Below the pieces are notes generated by a model, which worked only from the letters and a program-made list of their open reading frames with translations, did no database searches and was not told the DNA's origin. Source: Peribacillus frigoritolerans (GTDB lineage: Bacteria > Bacillota > Bacilli > Bacillales > Bacillaceae). From it: DNA of 64,000 bases. Each line of letters begins with the position of its first letter. Position 1 is the first letter of the stretch. The position numbers and the translations under genes were made by a program. The DNA lies in assembly GCF_004358755.1 (NCBI RefSeq), contig NZ_SMZY01000002.1, positions 62,001 through 126,000 of the forward strand. The letters are read 5' to 3'. This document shows positions 1-9,220 of this stretch, one piece after another.

Positions 1-2
1 TC

Positions 3-671
3 TTATCCTACCAGGGCAGAGCCTATTCGTATAAAGGTTGCGCCTTCTTCAATCGCGATCTCGAAATCATTCGACATGCCCATTGAGAGCTCTTTGCACG
101 GGGCATAAGGCAAGTGAAGCGCTCTTACTTCTTCGCTTAACTCCCTTAATCTGCGGAATGATTGCCTTAAAACACCTGTATCGTCTGTATGAGGGGCCAT
201 TGTCATTAATCCTGCCACATTTATGTACGGAAAGCTTTCAAGTTCTTTAACAAATGGCAAAACCTCATTTGGAGCCATACCATGCTTTGATTCTTCCCCT
301 GATGTATTTACCTGGATAAAGCAGTCTATTTTATTATCGGCACGTTTGCTGATTTCTTTTGCCAGTGAAAGTCTGTCAAGCGAATGAATATAATCCGCTT
401 TCCCGATGATATCTTTCACTTTTCTCGTTTGCAGTGTTCCGATAAAGTGCCATTTCGCCTCTGATCCAATTGCTGTATATTTTTCGTTAAGCCCTTCATT
501 CCTGTTCTCTCCAAGATGGCTGATGCCAGCACTTAACGCTTCTTTAGCACGATTTATATCCACATATTTTGTAACGGCAATGATTTGAATTTCATTAGGA
601 TTTCGTCCTACTTTTGAACATGTATTTTCAATTCGGGCATGAATTTCTTTTAAGTTGTCTGCTACACTCAT
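3..671 (-). CDS. ylmE: YggS/YlmE family PLP-binding protein
   Basis: This is a 222-aa single-domain protein of the YggS/PROSC family. The family carries pyridoxal phosphate on a lysine in an alanine-racemase-like TIM barrel and buffers free PLP in the cytosol; no catalytic reaction is established. Visible features are the N-terminal IAVTKYV segment with the PLP lysine (about residue 35), HLGENR, HFIGTLQ, the GLMTM stretch and a C-terminal SMGMSNDFEIAI block that binds the cofactor phosphate. The stop lies at the left edge, so the gene is complete. Its ATG overlaps the ylmD stop by 4 bases, indicating translational coupling. In B. subtilis it precedes sepF, which would lie outside this window. 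Confidence 0.95.
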   Translation of the reverse strand: MSVADNLKEIHARIENTCSKVGRNPNEIQIIAVTKYVDINRAKEALSAGISHLGENRNEGLNEKYTAIGSEAKWHFIGTLQTRKVKDIIGKADYIHSLDRLSLAKEISKRADNKIDCFIQVNTSGEESKHGMAPNEVLPFVKELESFPYINVAGLMTMAPHTDDTGVLRQSFRRLRELSEEVRALHLPYAPCKELSMGMSNDFEIAIEEGATFIRIGSALVG

Positions 672-1507
672 AGCTGGTTGTGCCTCCTCGTCAAACCAAT
701 AAAACTGAACATTCTCCCAGTCGATCCCGCGTCTCTGCGATGTGAAAAAAACATGGACGATTCACAGCTTGTACAAAAAGAACTCGTCAAAATCCGGTCC
801 TCTTTCACACCTGCATGAATCAGCAATTGTTTGTTCAGCTGTTTTAGATCAAGAGAATATTGTCCTTTAGATACTTCGTAATATGGCAACGCATCCTTAT
901 TCGGCATCACTTGAGTGACCCGTTCAATAACGTAATCGTCAACTACATAGCAGCAGTCTCCGATTGATGGTCCAATCATGGCATAGATTGAGTTTACATC
1001 AGCTTCTTCGTCCTTTATCCATGTTTGAATCATTTTTCCGCCTATATCCTTGACAGTGCCCTTCCAGCCCGCATGTGCAGCTCCAATCAGCTTTTTACCG
1101 TGTTCATAAAAATACAAAGGAACACAGTCAGCATAACAAAGTGCAAGCATCAAATTTTCTTCTCTTGTATAAAGGCCGTCTGTTCCAGGGATTGCTGAAT
1201 GATAATCAAGTATTCCTTTGCCCCTATCGGATTGCGTTACTTTATGAATGCTGCTGTCATGGATCTGATCTGCACAAACCCAATTTTCAAGCGGCATATT
1301 CAATTCTTCTGCCAGCCGTTTTCGATTTAAAACGACATGTTCAGGCTTGTCTTTTACATGCAGACCAAGATTCAGCGAGTGAAAATCTCCGCTGCTTATG
1401 CCTCCGTTTTTTGTAGTAAAACCGACAATCAGCTCATCATTTAATTTTTCCCAGACCGGGCTGTTCAAATGGATTTCATGCTGCAGTTGTAACGGCTGCT
1501 GAGTCAT
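668..1507 (-). CDS. ylmD: Multicopper polyphenol oxidase / YfiH-type laccase-domain protein
   Basis: This belongs to the YfiH/YlmD (DUF152) family. Its members bind zinc or copper and have been reported as laccase-like and as purine nucleoside phosphorylase/deaminase enzymes, so the physiological role is unsettled. Metal-ligand motifs are visible: CYADCVP, AAHAGWKG, a GPSIGDCCY block, and a C-terminal SCESS..FSHRRD region. The open frame extends to 1558, but that start is a GTG without a ribosome binding site. The ATG at 1507 has AAGGA about 10 bases upstream and gives 279 aa, the usual family length. The gene is coupled to ylmE by a 4-base overlap. Confidence 0.9.
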   Translation of the reverse strand: MTQQPLQLQHEIHLNSPVWEKLNDELIVGFTTKNGGISSGDFHSLNLGLHVKDKPEHVVLNRKRLAEELNMPLENWVCADQIHDSSIHKVTQSDRGKGILDYHSAIPGTDGLYTREENLMLALCYADCVPLYFYEHGKKLIGAAHAGWKGTVKDIGGKMIQTWIKDEEADVNSIYAMIGPSIGDCCYVVDDYVIERVTQVMPNKDALPYYEVSKGQYSLDLKQLNKQLLIHAGVKEDRILTSSFCTSCESSMFFSHRRDAGSTGRMFSFIGLTRRHNQL

Positions 1508-1601
1508 AAAATGTTCATTCCTTTTGTTTACAGATTGCTGCATGTTTTTGATATACACGACTATATTTTACCACATCTTTCCCATTCCGACAGAAAGATT
1601 G

Positions 1602-1865
1602 TTAAATTAATTCATTATTTTGGTCTATCTCCCTATTTACACGCACTAAAATGACGTCTTCTCCGATTTTCACAATATTTCTCCAGGGAACAACAAGCTC
1701 TTCATCTTTTCCGAAAAAACCCAGCACTTTTCCAGTTCCGCTAATAATCACTGCCTGAATTTTCCCTGTTGTCACATTTATATCAAAATCTGAAACAATC
1801 CCTAGTTTCTTGCCATCTGAAACATTGACAACATCTTTCGTCTGAAACTCAGATATATTCATCAC
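1602..1865 (-). CDS. ylmC: PRC-barrel domain protein YlmC/YmxH
   Basis: An 87-aa protein made almost entirely of one PRC-barrel, a small beta-barrel that mediates protein or RNA contacts. The pattern is typical: KDVVNVSDGKKLG, then VSDFDIN..TGKIQAVII and VVPWRNIVKIGEDVILV. It belongs to the YlmC/YmxH sporulation-associated group, whose molecular role is unknown. Translation may begin at GTG 1865 or at the adjacent ATG 1862; a GGGGGCGG site lies 8 to 11 bases upstream. It is separated from sigG by a terminator. B. subtilis, as I recall, has ylmA between sigG and ylmC; it is absent here. Confidence 0.9.
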   Translation of the reverse strand: MMNISEFQTKDVVNVSDGKKLGIVSDFDINVTTGKIQAVIISGTGKVLGFFGKDEELVVPWRNIVKIGEDVILVRVNREIDQNNELI

Positions 1866-1972
1866 CGAAACCGCCCCCTGTTCTTACTTTAACTATATGA
1901 TTGTAAGTCCTGAATCTATTCGAGCTTTTTACGCAGTATTTTCCCATAAAGGGTGAATGCAGAACAGATAAA

Positions 1973-1996
1973 AGGACTGTTCAGATGAACAGTCCT
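1973..1996 (-). terminator. Intrinsic terminator of sigG
   Basis: A 10-bp stem (1973-1982 with 1987-1996) around a 4-base loop is followed on the minus strand by TTTTATC. The sigG stop codon lies at the edge of the stem. It separates sigG from ylmC. Confidence 0.85.
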
Positions 1997-2774
1997 AATT
2001 TTGTATGTTCTTATTCATTTGTTTGATTGCAGCTTTCTCAAGTCTTGAAACCTGTGCTTGAGATATACCTATTTCTTCTGCTACTTCCATTTGAGTTTTC
2101 CCTTGGAAGAACCGCTTTCTGAGAATCAGTTTTTCACGGTCATTAAGCCGTCTCATTCCTTCTTTTAAAGCGATTTCTTCTATCCAGTGGGAGTCTCGGT
2201 TCTTCTCATCGCTCAGCTGATCCATTACATAAATCGGGTCGCCCCCGTCATTGTAAATCGGTTCAAACAGAGAAACGGGATCTTGTATAGCATCTAAAGC
2301 GAAAACAATTTCTTCATGAGGAACTTCGAGCACCCTTGAAATCTCCTCAGCGGTAGGTTCCCTTGAGGTTTTGCTCATTAATTGTTCTCTGACCTGCAAA
2401 GCTTTGTAGGCAATATCGCGAAGAGATCTTGATACGCGGATTGGATTATTGTCCCGCAAATATCTTCTGATCTCCCCAATTATCATGGGTACAGCATAAG
2501 TTGAAAATTTTACATTTTGGCCAAGATCGAAATTATCAATTGATTTCATAAGTCCAATGCAGCCTACTTGAAACAGGTCATCAACAAACTCTCCCCGATT
2601 GTTAAAACGCTGAATGACGCTTAACACCAGGCGTAAATTGCCGTTTACCAGCTTTTCTCTTGCTGATAGTTCACCGCTTTGCATTTGCCTGAACAAAATT
2701 CTCATTTCCTCATTTTTTAGGACTGGAAGTTTGGAAGTATCTACTCCGCAAATTTCAACTTTATTTCTTGCCAC
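1995..2774 (-). CDS. sigG: Late forespore sigma factor SigG
   Basis: RNA polymerase sigma-G directs late gene expression in the engulfed forespore. The 259-aa product has a region 2 core (EKLVNGNLRLVLSVIQRF, then DDLFQVGCIGLMKSIDNF), a region 3 segment (PTAEEISRVLEVP) and a region 4 helix-turn-helix ending in GISQAQVSRLEKAA. The open frame runs 31 codons further upstream, but the GTG at 2774 sits 7 bases after a perfect AGGAGG and gives the RNKVEICGVDTSKLP N-terminus typical of SigG. The leader holds a SigF-type promoter and a hairpin covering the ribosome binding site, both listed separately. The gene lies 142 bases after sigE, and readthrough from spoIIG is possible. Confidence 0.97.
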   Translation of the reverse strand: MARNKVEICGVDTSKLPVLKNEEMRILFRQMQSGELSAREKLVNGNLRLVLSVIQRFNNRGEFVDDLFQVGCIGLMKSIDNFDLGQNVKFSTYAVPMIIGEIRRYLRDNNPIRVSRSLRDIAYKALQVREQLMSKTSREPTAEEISRVLEVPHEEIVFALDAIQDPVSLFEPIYNDGGDPIYVMDQLSDEKNRDSHWIEEIALKEGMRRLNDREKLILRKRFFQGKTQMEVAEEIGISQAQVSRLEKAAIKQMNKNIQN

Positions 2775-2782
2775 ATCTTTCC

Positions 2783-2795
2783 CTCCTAACAGGAG
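2783..2795 (-). promoter_or_regulatory. Hairpin occluding the sigG ribosome binding site
   Basis: On the minus strand CTCCT (2791-2795) pairs perfectly with AGGAG (2783-2787) across a 3-base loop, hiding the sigG Shine-Dalgarno sequence. A conserved leader hairpin of this kind is known in B. subtilis to dampen sigG translation; the effect here is inferred. Confidence 0.75.
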
Positions 2796-2811
2796 CTGCT
2801 GTACAGAGTTA

Positions 2812-2839
2812 AGTATCTCCTTAGGTGGGAAAAATATGC
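2812..2839 (-). promoter_or_regulatory. SigF-type promoter of sigG
   Basis: On the minus strand a GCATA -35 (2835-2839) is followed by a GGAGATACT -10 (2812-2820) with a 14-base spacer. Both match sigma-F promoters (and overlap sigma-G preference), and the spacer is shorter than the usual 15-16. Forespore transcription is inferred from this match and from the known control of sigG. Confidence 0.75.
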
Positions 2840-2916
2840 ACATGTCCAGGCACGGAAAATTATTCATAAACGTGAAAAACTATGCCGGTATTGGAAATTA
2901 TCTGGGTAAAATTTTT

Positions 2917-3636
2917 TTAAACCATTTTATTAAATTCTTTGCGCAATCTTTTGATAATTCTTTTTTCAAGTCTCGAAATATACGACTGGGATATACCAAG
3001 CATATCTGCGACATCTTTTTGAGTTTTTTCTTCTCCCCCCTGAAGCCCAAAGCGGAGTTCCATTATTTGCTTTTCCCTGTCATTCAGCTGCTGAAGAGCT
3101 TTCAACAGCAATTTGCGGTCAACATTTGCTTCGAGATCTTTCGTAATAATATCTTCCTCTGTTCCAAGCACATCTGATAGGAGGAGCTCATTTCCATCCC
3201 AATCAATATTTAATGGTTCATCAAAGGAAACTTCTGAACGAATTTTATTATTGCGGCGCAAATACATTAAGATTTCATTTTCGATGCATCTGGATGCATA
3301 TGTGGCAAGTTTAATTTTCTTTTCCGGATTAAAGGTATTAACTGCTTTGATTAAACCGATTGTGCCGATGCTTATCAGGTCTTCAATATTGATGCCTGTG
3401 TTTTCAAATTTCCTGGCAATGTATACAACTAAACGGAGATTTCTTTCAATAAGAATCGATCGCGCTGCCTGATCGCCGCCCGGCAGTTTTTTAAGAAGAA
3501 CTTCTTCCTCATCCTTTGAGAGCGGGGGCGGGAGAGCTTCACTTCCTCCTATGTAGTGGATTTCATCCGTTTTCAGGCCAAGCTTCATCAGTAATTTATA
3601 CCATAGGTACGTAATGTGCAATTTTAGTTTTTTCAT
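2917..3636 (-). CDS. sigE: Mother-cell sigma factor, pro-SigE
   Basis: Pro-sigma-E is the early mother-cell sigma factor, made as an inactive precursor. The 239-aa product has a basic, amphipathic pro-sequence at residues 1-27 ([11 protein letters not shown]), with the expected processing point between His27 and Tyr28 just before [10 protein letters not shown]. The sigma core follows: [39 protein letters not shown] and a C-terminal [14 protein letters not shown] helix-turn-helix. ATG 3636 has an AGGGGGAG site and gives exactly the B. subtilis length, so the 35-codon upstream extension of the frame is rejected. It is cotranscribed with spoIIGA, 55 bases upstream, whose product activates it. 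Confidence 0.97.
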   Translation of the reverse strand: MKKLKLHITYLWYKLLMKLGLKTDEIHYIGGSEALPPPLSKDEEEVLLKKLPGGDQAARSILIERNLRLVVYIARKFENTGINIEDLISIGTIGLIKAVNTFNPEKKIKLATYASRCIENEILMYLRRNNKIRSEVSFDEPLNIDWDGNELLLSDVLGTEEDIITKDLEANVDRKLLLKALQQLNDREKQIMELRFGLQGGEEKTQKDVADMLGISQSYISRLEKRIIKRLRKEFNKMV

Positions 3637-3691
3637 GGTTCTCCCCCTTCTATTTTCCGATTGATCTGAGTACACTACTACAGGATGATGA

Positions 3692-4621
3692 TCACGAAAC
3701 GTCCTGAACGGCTCCGCTCTGAAGCATCTTCGGATGAACAATGCAGTCGTATTCCCCTTCAGGCGACAGGCTTGTTCGGTTCAATCCAATAATGGCTTTT
3801 GGAACCAGTATGGTTTCATCTTTTGTTGTGATCATCACTTCATCAGGTTTAAGGCCAATTAAAAACTGGTTTGATTTTCCAACTACACGGAACGGAATAA
3901 TCCGCACCCTGTTCTCTAGAGGATGTGATTCTTCCGAAGATGACAATGCCGTCATAACATCTTCCTGAAGGGCTATATTCAGAAGAGCATCCGGCAGGAA
4001 ACCTCTGAGCTTTCCTGTATCTGCAATCATTACGGGAGACTTTGAAATCGGATCATAAAGCTGATTGCCGCTGTCGATAAGACCTTTTAACGGAATGGTC
4101 GAGTCCCCTACTTTAATGAATACACTGACGATCTGATCATACTGGATTTTTTTCATTTCCAGGTCATCTAGCCGCTTTCTCGAAAACATCCAGGCAGCTG
4201 GAAAACCGACCAGCACGAACAGCCAGCTGACAGGGTCACCAAAGCCTCCTGAGTTTGTCATGAGAATGCCGTCAGCAACTCCAATTTCCGTCTGAATAAA
4301 ATAATGTGCTCCCATCATCCCCCCGCCTACCATAAAGGTGACAAAGTAAAAAGTGAACAGCGATTGTGCGAAAAACTTAAACCTTTTAAAACCAAAGGCA
4401 GAGAGTACCATAAGAATAGATACAAACAGCTTTCCCAATGGATGCATAGCTAATGGAGCAAACGGCGTAAATAGAAGAACAACGATACTGGATCCAATTA
4501 AGGCTCCAATCATGATCCGGAGCTTCATGATCTTTCTTTTCAGCAAAATCGCTGTAAGAAGCAGCAATAGCAAATCAAACGAAAAATTCAAAAACCAGAT
4601 TACATCCAAATAAATGGCCAC
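3692..4621 (-). CDS. spoIIGA: Pro-SigE processing aspartic protease SpoIIGA
   Basis: This is the membrane-embedded aspartic protease that cleaves the pro-sequence from SigE in the mother cell after a signal from SpoIIR. The N-terminal half holds about five hydrophobic segments. The C-terminal half is the protease domain, with the catalytic Asp at residue 183 in [11 protein letters not shown]. Start choice: GTG 4621 follows AAAGGAG by 6 bases and gives 309 aa, identical to the B. subtilis length; the 29 upstream codons lack a site. Transcription comes from the Spo0A-type promoter described below. Confidence 0.96.
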   Translation of the reverse strand: MAIYLDVIWFLNFSFDLLLLLLTAILLKRKIMKLRIMIGALIGSSIVVLLFTPFAPLAMHPLGKLFVSILMVLSAFGFKRFKFFAQSLFTFYFVTFMVGGGMMGAHYFIQTEIGVADGILMTNSGGFGDPVSWLFVLVGFPAAWMFSRKRLDDLEMKKIQYDQIVSVFIKVGDSTIPLKGLIDSGNQLYDPISKSPVMIADTGKLRGFLPDALLNIALQEDVMTALSSSEESHPLENRVRIIPFRVVGKSNQFLIGLKPDEVMITTKDETILVPKAIIGLNRTSLSPEGEYDCIVHPKMLQSGAVQDVS

Positions 4622-4693
4622 GTGAAACTCCTTTCCGAAGGTTTTCACATACATATAAAAAAGGATGAAGGCACTGTCCGATTGGATAGTAAT

Positions 4694-4780
4694 AGTATAG
4701 CTGAGCAAAGCCGGTGAAGTCTGTCAGTTACTGCCGATAAAATAGAGTATTTTTGATAGATATCGCTGCTATTTGTCGAT
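4694..4780 (-). promoter_or_regulatory. Spo0A-dependent spoIIG promoter with 0A boxes
   Basis: On the minus strand a CTGACA -35 (4722-4727) and TATACT -10 (4694-4699) are separated by exactly 22 bases, the unusual spacing known for the SigA/Spo0A-activated spoIIG promoter. Two one-mismatch 0A boxes, TGCCGAT (4732-4738) and TGTCGAT (4774-4780), sit about 45-51 and 87-93 bases upstream of the expected start site, matching the known two-site arrangement. The sequence is directly visible; Spo0A binding is inferred. Confidence 0.75.
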
Positions 4781-4858
4781 GGAAAAGGGTGGAAAAGCTT
4801 AAGGAATTCTGTTTGCTGATTAGCTATAGTTTTTTAGAAAACAGAGGAAATCGAAAAA

Positions 4859-4889
4859 ACTCTCATTCCCGTGCTGCTGGAATGAGAGT
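4859..4889 (-). terminator. Intrinsic terminator of bpr
   Basis: A perfect 11-bp stem (4859-4869 with 4879-4889) with a 9-base loop is followed on the minus strand by a run of six T. It lies 11 bases past the bpr stop. Confidence 0.9.
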
Positions 4890-4900
4890 TTTTCTTTTGT

Positions 4901-7900
4901 TTAGTACTTCGCCGGCTTCTTGCCGTTTATAAACAGCTTTCCTTCTGCGACAGCTCTTGTTTCGTTGCCAAAATCATCTTTTGCAATGATTTCGACTCTC
5001 GCACCGTCAGCCTTCATATTGGATGTTGCTGTGTAATATCCTTCGTAATAACCAGGTGCCGTTTCTCTCATTGGAAGCTCTGTTGCATTTTGAATGCCCG
5101 CATTAGTCAGCGGCATATGGAGAACGAAGGTTGCATCTAAATCTTCTTCGCTGTTGAATGCTATTTTCACACTTTCCCCTGATTTGATGTATTTATCTTC
5201 GGAAGGTTTTAGATTTTCAATGACTGGTGCATCGTATTTGACATATACTTTAACGGTTTTCTTTAAACGATTTCCTGCTTTGTCTGCTGCAAGAACGGTA
5301 ATCACGTTCTCTCCGTTTTCAAGCAGGATCCGTTTAGAGAATTTGCCGTCTTTGACTGCTGCCTTTTGACCATTGACTTTTATCCAGTCTAGATGGTCAT
5401 CTGAAACGGTTCCGCTGACCGTCAATGCCTCTGTATTCAGCTTTTGCCCGTCTTTTGGATTTTCAACAGCAAACTGAGGTTTTGTTTTGTCCAAAGTAAT
5501 TTTTACCGCATTGGACGCGTCAGTCATGCCTGCATCTGTGCTGGATTTGGCAGTCAGTACATTTTCACCTGCATGAAGTGTTACTTCTGCACGGAATGTA
5601 CCGTTTTCAGAAGCTTGTACAGAAGCTGCTTCTGTTTCTCCATTGTAAATATGAACGGTTGTAGTCGGTGATGCATACCCTTCAACAACAGCTGTTTCTT
5701 GATTTGTAAACGAACCGTCTTTAGGCGACGTAATTTCAGGTGCTGTCACCTCATAATCCACAATTGCCCTGATCATATAGTTTCCTTCGTCAGCAGGTGA
5801 CGGTGACCAGCCTCCGCTTACCATCTGCCAGCTGCGGCCGGCATTTTCACCATCTTCATCTGTCGCAAGTCCAGGTGAGTTAGGGTTTGCTTTTGTTTGG
5901 ATGTAAACCATGTAGAAGTCTCCATCGACGACTACACCCTGGTCAAGCAAATCAACCATTGTCCATTCTCCGTTGCGCAGAGCCGTTGCATTGATTGGTC
6001 CTGAAAGCTTTTTGCCCGGGGCTCCGTCAGTTCCTGATGCATCGTAGATCGCAACCTGGAACTCAGTGCCTCCAGGTACAGGCCATTCTGTATCCCAGAA
6101 CCTGAACAGGCCTCCAGTGACCATTGCGCGGTCATTTCCTTCAGCAAGAGACATTTTAACCGCCCAGCCATTGCCTGCTGCATTAAAGGCTCTCGCGTTT
6201 TCAGCTGTACCGTCGTCATATCCGATTTCACCAGGATACCCGATGAATGGCTTGAGCGTAATATTTTGAACAGTTGGCTGTTCTGCATCAATCACGATGC
6301 TTGTATCCTTGGCATAATAGGAAGGTGCCATCGCTTTTAACGTATAGTCTCCTTCATATGCTTCAATTGAATATTCCCCTTGTTGATTTGTCTGAACAGG
6401 CGTAATTGCTGCATCTTCAACAAGCAGAAGTGTTGCGTTTGGCACTGGCTCGCCTGTTGCTTCGTTTGTAACGACACCGCTGACTGTTCCTTGAGGAAGT
6501 TCTTCAAGAACAAAGTTTGCTTCTGTTATGCCGTCGTTTTCAATCGTGATTGGCTGAGTTTCTGTTGCGTACCCGTATGCTTCTGCCTGGAGAGTAAATG
6601 ATCCAGCACCATGAACAATTTCATAGCTGCCATCCTGCAGACTTGAGTATGTGGATCTTCCCGTTTCAACGATGCTCACTTCCGCTCTCATCGGAAGGGC
6701 TGCAGGCATCGCAGTTTCCTGAGATCCCCTTACAGAAGCACTGAATGGTGCAGGCATTATTTTATTCGGATAGACTTTTTCTTTTTTCTCTTTAGATGTT
6801 TTATCAGCACTTGCAGATTTCCCATCTAAGCCAAGACTTGCTTTGTTTTGAATTTCAATGGCCGTATTGGATAATTTAACATTATCGATGTACCAGCCGT
6901 CTTTTACAACGCTTCCGTCAGTGGTTACATTGAATGCAACATAAATCCGCTGGCCTGCATACTGGCTGAGATCAACTTGGCCGTCTATCCACCCGGTTGT
7001 ATTTCCATTAACCCTGAGGGCCTGTGTCCATGTTTCCTGATCGGTTGAAACGAAAACATGGCCATAGTCATATCGCGCTTCAAGTTCATGCCACTGCTTA
7101 AATTGAAGGAAGGCTGAACCTTCAGCAGGCAAATCAATCGGAGGCATAAGCAAATTCATATTTGCTCCATTTTCGTAATCTCCATCTAGATTGGTTGCAA
7201 AGACCTTTTCACCTGAAGCGGCATTGCCAGGACCGTTTACCGGAACTCCATGCTCCCAGCTGTTTTTCACTCCGTAAGAAGTCCAGCCGGCAGCGCCTGA
7301 TTCAAAATCCTGCTCATAGCCAGTCGTAATGCCCGGCTGAACAGCTATTTCATATTCTTCTGATACCACTTCATTTGCGCCAAAATCAACAGCTTTCCAC
7401 TTATAGACAAGTGTGCCTTCTTCTAATGCCTCACCAGGAATGACTGCTTCGTAATTTCCATTAAGGAAATCACCCGACACTCTGGCAGCTTCAGCTGTCT
7501 GCCATTGCCCTCCGTTGTTTTGATAATGAAGTGAGACGTTTGTCACGCTGATATTATCGGTTACATTCACAGTTAAAGGAAGATTCATACCCGCGAATGC
7601 CTGTGACGGCCCAGTATGTTCCATAACCGGAGCCTCGGCATCTTCCCCTTCTTTTGCAACCTGTCCTTTTACTTTTCCAAGACCTGTCATCAGAGAGGAA
7701 ACCGCATCATAGGCATTTACCAGTCCATGGCCATATCCGTTATTGGGAGAGCTGGTAAAAGTTGAATCCGTCAATGGTGTTGCTGTAGTTGTCAGTACGT
7801 TTTCAATTTCCTCTACCGTAATGGAGGAATCAACCTGCCTCAACAAGGCCGCTACAGCAGAAACGTGAGGTCCTGCCATTGATGTTCCGTTCCACCCGCC

Positions 7901-9220
7901 TTCATAAACCCCGCCTGGAACAGATGAACGGATGTTTACGCCCGGTGCTGCAATATCAGGCTTTGTTTCATTGTAAGGTGACGGTCCCTGGAGTGAAAAG
8001 CTTCCTAATTGGTTGTTGATGTCTGTTGCACCTGTGGCAAAGGATTCAGGATAGTTTGCCGGATTGGCAATGGATCCTGGACCTCCCGGGTTAAACAATG
8101 TCGTGTTGCCTGCAGAGAATTCCGGAAAAATATCTGCAGCGCGCCATGCATTGACCATAGGCCTGTACCATTCATCAAGCCCTGCTCCGCCGCCCCATGA
8201 GTTATTGACGACATCCGGCGCCATTTCAGGGTGCGGATTTCCGGCTGCATCTTTAGGAGCAAGAATCCACTCTCCTGCCTCAAGCAAGTCTGCATCTGTT
8301 CCGCCATTTGCAGTGAATGCTTTGACAGCAATCCACTTTGCACCTGGTGCAACACCGATTTGATTATTGCCGTTTGGCTCTGCGCCTACCATCGTGCCTG
8401 TTACGTGCGTTCCATGCCCATCATCGTCGTATGGCGCTCCCTGATTTGCTGTAGCATCAAACCAGCTGAACTCGTGATCCGGTGCATTTGGTGCAGCTGG
8501 ATTGAAGCCGCGGTATTTTTCTTTTAATGCCGGGTGATCCCATTGAACGCCTGTATCAATCGAAGCAACAACGGTTCCGCTGCCGTCGATGCCCATCTCC
8601 CATGCTGCCGGAGCACCGATCTGATTAATGTTCCACTCGGCAGCAGCAGGAGCTGCTTTTCCATCAGCCTGTTTCCCGAATGTTTTTTCTTTCTCTGCAG
8701 TCCCTGCTGCCAGCTGCCGGACTTCGTTTGGAAGAATCTTGTCCACCTCAGGAAATGCAGCAACCTTTTCCATGACATCCTTTGTGGCAGTGACAGCCAT
8801 GCCATTTACAATGTAAAAGGATTGCACATCTTTTGCATTGCCGGCTTTTACTTCTTTCGTTAAGTATGATTGAAGGTGCTGCTGAGTTTCCATTGCTTTT
8901 GCCCGAAGCGATGATACAACAGCCGAACGCTTCTCGTATTTTGCCTGGCTTTTTGATTCCTTAGCGGATGCTTTCATCGCATTTTTTGCCACTTTTGCTG
9001 TATCAACCTGCTCCTTTAATTTGATGAGAAAGGTGACCTTTTCTTGTTTCTCAAAAGACTTGGCAAGTTTTTTGGAAACTTTTTCAGCCGCTATGTTTTT
9101 TTGATCTTTTACTGAAGTGCTGACGCTTGTGCTTGCTGTTGATACACTTGGAGACAGCAAAGTCAGCAGCAAGATAAAAACTGACAAAATACTGAGCCAT
9201 TTCACACGTTTCATCCGCAT
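4901..9220 (-). CDS. bpr: Bacillopeptidase F, secreted multidomain subtilase
   Basis: A 1439-aa extracellular serine endopeptidase that matches the B. subtilis enzyme along its length. In order: a signal peptide (residues 1-30), an I9-type inhibitor propeptide (about 55-170), and the S8 catalytic domain (about 195-510). The triad is Asp222 (IDTG), His269 (DDGHGTHV) and Ser447 (NGTSMAG), with oxyanion Asn339 (VVNNSWGG). Downstream are an Ig-like segment, a MAM/immune-inhibitor-A-like beta domain (QDFESGAAGW), two carboxypeptidase-regulatory-like repeats, and C-terminal Ig-like bacterial repeats with SPKDGSFTN and NPKDGQKLN. Two ATGs (9220, 9214) are possible; an AAGGGGG site favours 9220. It is monocistronic, between ftsZ and spoIIG as in B. 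subtilis. Confidence 0.97.
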   Translation of the reverse strand: MRMKRVKWLSILSVFILLLTLLSPSVSTASTSVSTSVKDQKNIAAEKVSKKLAKSFEKQEKVTFLIKLKEQVDTAKVAKNAMKASAKESKSQAKYEKRSAVVSSLRAKAMETQQHLQSYLTKEVKAGNAKDVQSFYIVNGMAVTATKDVMEKVAAFPEVDKILPNEVRQLAAGTAEKEKTFGKQADGKAAPAAAEWNINQIGAPAAWEMGIDGSGTVVASIDTGVQWDHPALKEKYRGFNPAAPNAPDHEFSWFDATANQGAPYDDDGHGTHVTGTMVGAEPNGNNQIGVAPGAKWIAVKAFTANGGTDADLLEAGEWILAPKDAAGNPHPEMAPDVVNNSWGGGAGLDEWYRPMVNAWRAADIFPEFSAGNTTLFNPGGPGSIANPANYPESFATGATDINNQLGSFSLQGPSPYNETKPDIAAPGVNIRSSVPGGVYEGGWNGTSMAGPHVSAVAALLRQVDSSITVEEIENVLTTTATPLTDSTFTSSPNNGYGHGLVNAYDAVSSLMTGLGKVKGQVAKEGEDAEAPVMEHTGPSQAFAGMNLPLTVNVTDNISVTNVSLHYQNNGGQWQTAEAARVSGDFLNGNYEAVIPGEALEEGTLVYKWKAVDFGANEVVSEEYEIAVQPGITTGYEQDFESGAAGWTSYGVKNSWEHGVPVNGPGNAASGEKVFATNLDGDYENGANMNLLMPPIDLPAEGSAFLQFKQWHELEARYDYGHVFVSTDQETWTQALRVNGNTTGWIDGQVDLSQYAGQRIYVAFNVTTDGSVVKDGWYIDNVKLSNTAIEIQNKASLGLDGKSASADKTSKEKKEKVYPNKIMPAPFSASVRGSQETAMPAALPMRAEVSIVETGRSTYSSLQDGSYEIVHGAGSFTLQAEAYGYATETQPITIENDGITEANFVLEELPQGTVSGVVTNEATGEPVPNATLLLVEDAAITPVQTNQQGEYSIEAYEGDYTLKAMAPSYYAKDTSIVIDAEQPTVQNITLKPFIGYPGEIGYDDGTAENARAFNAAGNGWAVKMSLAEGNDRAMVTGGLFRFWDTEWPVPGGTEFQVAIYDASGTDGAPGKKLSGPINATALRNGEWTMVDLLDQGVVVDGDFYMVYIQTKANPNSPGLATDEDGENAGRSWQMVSGGWSPSPADEGNYMIRAIVDYEVTAPEITSPKDGSFTNQETAVVEGYASPTTTVHIYNGETEAASVQASENGTFRAEVTLHAGENVLTAKSSTDAGMTDASNAVKITLDKTKPQFAVENPKDGQKLNTEALTVSGTVSDDHLDWIKVNGQKAAVKDGKFSKRILLENGENVITVLAADKAGNRLKKTVKVYVKYDAPVIENLKPSEDKYIKSGESVKIAFNSEEDLDATFVLHMPLTNAGIQNATELPMRETAPGYYEGYYTATSNMKADGARVEIIAKDDFGNETRAVAEGKLFINGKKPAKY

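Noticed and set aside
5932-8863. Several long frames on both strands inside bpr
   Set aside because: They are alternative-frame shadows of bpr, whose frame is supported by signal peptide, catalytic triad and full-length similarity. None has a convincing ribosome binding site.
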